Shown here: piece by piece, positions 61,400-64,000 of the stretch | Layout: each line of letters begins with the position of its first letter | Position numbering within the stretch: position 1 is the first letter of the stretch | NCBI GenBank assembly: GCA_036874045.1 | Contig: JAZBRI010000003.1 | Coordinates: 4,476,501 to 4,540,500, forward strand | Direction: 5' to 3' | DNA length: 64,000 bases | From: Cymodocea nodosa | Taxonomy: Eukaryota > Streptophyta > Magnoliopsida > Alismatales > Cymodoceaceae | The notes under the pieces: model-generated | What the model saw: only the letters and a program-made list of their open reading frames with translations | The model's database searches: none | What the model was told of the DNA's origin: nothing | Made by a program: the position numbers and the translations under genes

Positions 61400-62110
61400 T
61401 GTTGCTTTCCTTTCTTCTTGAATGTTGCCACTCTTCATCATCTTTAAAATATATTTGAACTTTAATTTTATTGTTGTCTTCAACAAATTCTGCTTTATCT
61501 TTAAAATCTACAAGTAAACTTATTTTATTTATTTTACAAATGAAATTATGAAGTAGAAAATAAGTTTGAACAATTTTAACTTATATTTTATAAAAAAAAA
61601 TATAATCTTGTAAAATTGCAAAACAATACTTCATTACTTTAAATATGTGCTTAATGACTATTTGTAACTATAAATATCTATAATTGAAATTTTTAATAAT
61701 ATTATTTGAAAGTTGATTACTAACATAGTCATTTAAATAATATAAAACATCTCAAAATAAAGAAATGAATTTAAATTGATTTAAATAATCAACATCAACC
61801 AAATAAAATTTTCCTATGTACAAAATTTATGTCAAAATAATCAAAAGTTAGATTGTAAGCAGCATAGTTATCATGTAGGAGTGATCTTTATATTCATAAG
61901 TATCATATCTAGTGGAATTCAAAAATCTCATTTGGTTGACTTATTACATCTTAAAGTACTTGAACTATATTAAAATTACAAGTTACTACAACATTTTATG
62001 ATTATTCACTTTTCTTGTTTCTAAATCTTACATTTTCTTCTTTAATAATTATTGTTTTTACATGTGTATCATCAATAGTTCTAATACAATCTTATAAACA
62101 TCAAAGTAAA
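61400..62110 (-). pseudogene. PIF/Harbinger transposase relic (HARBI1-like)
   Basis: Minus-strand pieces in order: DCIRTIDDTHV (about 62059-62091), matching the first catalytic block DCIGAIDGTH; VVTCNFNIVQVL, matching the AACDFDMRFTYV block; GKFYLVDVDYLN (about 61780-61820), matching GKYYLVDAGYPN with the second catalytic Asp; LYYLNDY; and VKIVQTYFLLHNFIC (about 61547), matching the C-terminal IVIACCVLHNFIR. Several stops and frameshifts interrupt it, so it is inactive. The Myb/SANT-like frame at 62954-63196 on the same strand would be the element's second gene. Confidence 0.8.
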
Positions 62111-62953
62111 AATAGTTAAATAGGAAAAAATTTGTAATCAATAATAATCTATAATATAATGAAAAGAACAACTTTATCTTGAAATATGAAAAATAATAAG
62201 ATCATTATGCATTCTATTTGAAGTTGATGCTAAAGACTTTATTGTAAATATATTATTCAATTTTAATATAACATTTGACATTTCATTGAAATAAGTACTA
62301 GCAATCTAAATAGAGTGATGAAAATGCTTTTACAATACTTCATATTTTTTATTTTATTCAACTATTACAAGAAACATTGTAAATTTCTATTCTAACGTTG
62401 TATATTTTCTATTTGATATAATTCATTTATTCCTTAACAATGTAGATAATTATAAAAAAATATTTTTAACTCATTCAATATATTCTCCAGCAATTGTAAA
62501 GTTAAGTGAGTAACAAGAGATCTAATAGCATATTCATGAGAACAAGATTTTCTTAGATTTAAGTTTCTTCATCATCATCTTCTAATAGCATATTCAAAAG
62601 CTTCAAATTAAAGGATGAAAACATTCTTCTAAGTAGTAATCCCTATGTAATTTACATCAACAATGACAAATGAGTAATATGCACTTTCAACTCTCACAAA
62701 AACCAAATTTCAAAGTAAACACAAAAAGTATAAGGATGACATTGTAACAAGCACATTCATCATTGATAACAACTAATATCATCATGACATAGTTTCAAGG
62801 AAAAAGAGCATAACATTGTTTCCATAAAAAGTTTTATAACATTCTTGAAAACACATATCATAACATTGATAAAGTTGATAACATTATATCAAACAAATAT
62901 GTCAATGATGTAATTTATGTTTCAATCTTCATTTCCTATGACATATGCAAAAA

Positions 62954-63196
62954 TTAATGCCTATTATCTTCATCTTTGAAGATCTTTAGAGCTCTAAATC
63001 TATCTTCTACATTAAATTCTAGCATAAACAAGAGTGCATCCATTATTTCTTCCATTTCTAACTTGTCATTTGTAATTTTTACCTTCTCAAGTAAAATAAC
63101 CTCTCTAATAACTTCAATGCATTCTTCATTTCTCTTATCTACCTTCTCAACAAAAGTTGAAAGTACAATAACAACATTTTTCACAACTTCTAACAT
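62954..63196 (-). pseudogene. Myb/SANT-like ORF fragment of the Harbinger element
   Basis: An 80-residue frame, charged and helical (KVKITNDKLEMEEIMDALLF, then ALKIFKDEDNRH, and after the stop FLHMS), resembles the C-terminal part of plant Myb/SANT-like proteins encoded beside PIF/Harbinger transposases. It lies upstream of the transposase relic on the same strand, the expected arrangement. The N-terminal DNA-binding part was not recognised. Identification is tentative. Confidence 0.45.
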
Positions 63197-63199
63197 AAC

Positions 63200-64000
63200 T
63201 TTTCTATGATTCTACATGAGTTGTAGACACGTTCTCCTTTAGTAAAGTCATTATATAGACTTGGAATCTTTTGAAGAATGCATTTGAGTTTATGAATTTA
63301 AATCAGTTGAGACCTATGCATCGAATGGGTTGTCCTAATTCATATCATCTTCCAGGGAATATACATTTTCTTCTGATTGTTTTATATTTTTAGTTGACTA
63401 CAACATTTTCCTTCTTAATATTATATTAGTCCAAAAAAGAGTATCAAGTTGATCATTAACGAGGCATAGCTTCTTGTTACAAATTATATTTATGTTTTGA
63501 TGATAATAATTATTTTATTTATGTATGTCCTGAAACTATAGTTAAAGAAGTTTTAAGTGTAACTACATGCTTGGTGTGAAAAGCTAAATCAGAAAACTTG
63601 TCTATTTATTTTTATGCTTATATTAATAAGTTCTTTCAGAAGTAAACTAATAACTTTTCACATAAATTAGATATTAAGTCTAATTTATATTTTTAACTAC
63701 AACTGCACAGTATATATTGTATTTGTGTGCAGGTATAGATTGATCCCACAGAGATTAAGTAAGAATTGTATACTATTTCAATTTTTATATTGGAGTTTAT
63801 ATATGTTCAGTTAAGCACTTCGTTGAGTTATAGTTAACTCAATAGACTTAATTTGTGAAATTATGGTTAACTCAACGGACTAATATCGTGGACTTAAGTT
63901 AACTCCATGAGTCTATCTTTTCAGTTAATACTGCTATTCATAAAGAAATTTGGTCATCCATTGGGCGATTCCACAAAATGTAAATAACATCAATTAAGCT
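63200..64000. other. AT-rich end of window, no gene seen
   Basis: Contains a short repeated motif GTTAACTCAA(C/T)(A/G)GACT around 63815-63900, possibly part of a retroelement running out of the window. No coding sequence recognised. Confidence 0.4.

Overview
This is a plant nuclear genome window. Eight protein genes with GT-AG introns are recognisable. Their exons are GC-richer than the very AT-rich introns and spacers, and the spaces between are filled with decayed LTR retrotransposons, LINEs, hAT and PIF/Harbinger DNA transposons. GC-rich first exons and the form of the ribosomal protein suggest a monocot; I cannot name the species. There are no operons, CRISPR arrays or phage-like modules, and I found no tRNA or rRNA gene by eye.

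Layout. 1-2.7 kb: AT-rich spacer with simple and tandem repeats. 2.9-9.1 kb: two convergent genes for cytosolic ribosomal protein uL2 (RPL8) encoding the same 261-aa protein, with a spacer holding a 65-bp tandem repeat and a stray copy of a Nudix exon. 11.1-20.2 kb (minus): a four-exon Nudix hydrolase gene stretched to 9.1 kb by a copia retrotransposon in intron 2. 21.2-23.3 kb: one probable and one clear PIF/Harbinger-type non-autonomous element. 24.4-26.4 and 30.5-31.7 kb (minus): a tandem pair of three-exon genes for the 51-aa mitochondrial ATP synthase subunit e; the first has a hAT transposase relic in its second intron. 32.6-38.4 kb (plus): a PIN1-type parvulin gene whose single 5.4-kb intron holds a complete small LTR element with a perfect 5-bp target duplication. 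38.7-39.0 kb: Ty3-type protease relic. 39.6-53.7 kb (plus): a CCCH zinc-finger gene with a 12.6-kb first intron containing LINE debris. 55.8-60.6 kb (minus): a six-exon gene for a 204-aa coiled-coil protein resembling BORC subunit 5. 60.7-64 kb: very AT-rich sequence with a decayed PIF/Harbinger element (transposase plus Myb/SANT-like ORF).

The genes are housekeeping functions (translation, nucleotide clearance, respiration, prolyl isomerisation, RNA binding, probably lysosome/vacuole trafficking). They are neighbours but not an evident pathway. Telo-box-like AAACCCTA motifs lie just upstream of both RPL8 genes, both ATP synthase e genes and the CCCH gene.

All exon models were assembled by hand from splice signals, reading-frame phase and family similarity; each summed coding length is a multiple of three. 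I did not find a convincing new biological system. The most interesting points are the duplicated and inverted gene structures and the transposon-enlarged introns.
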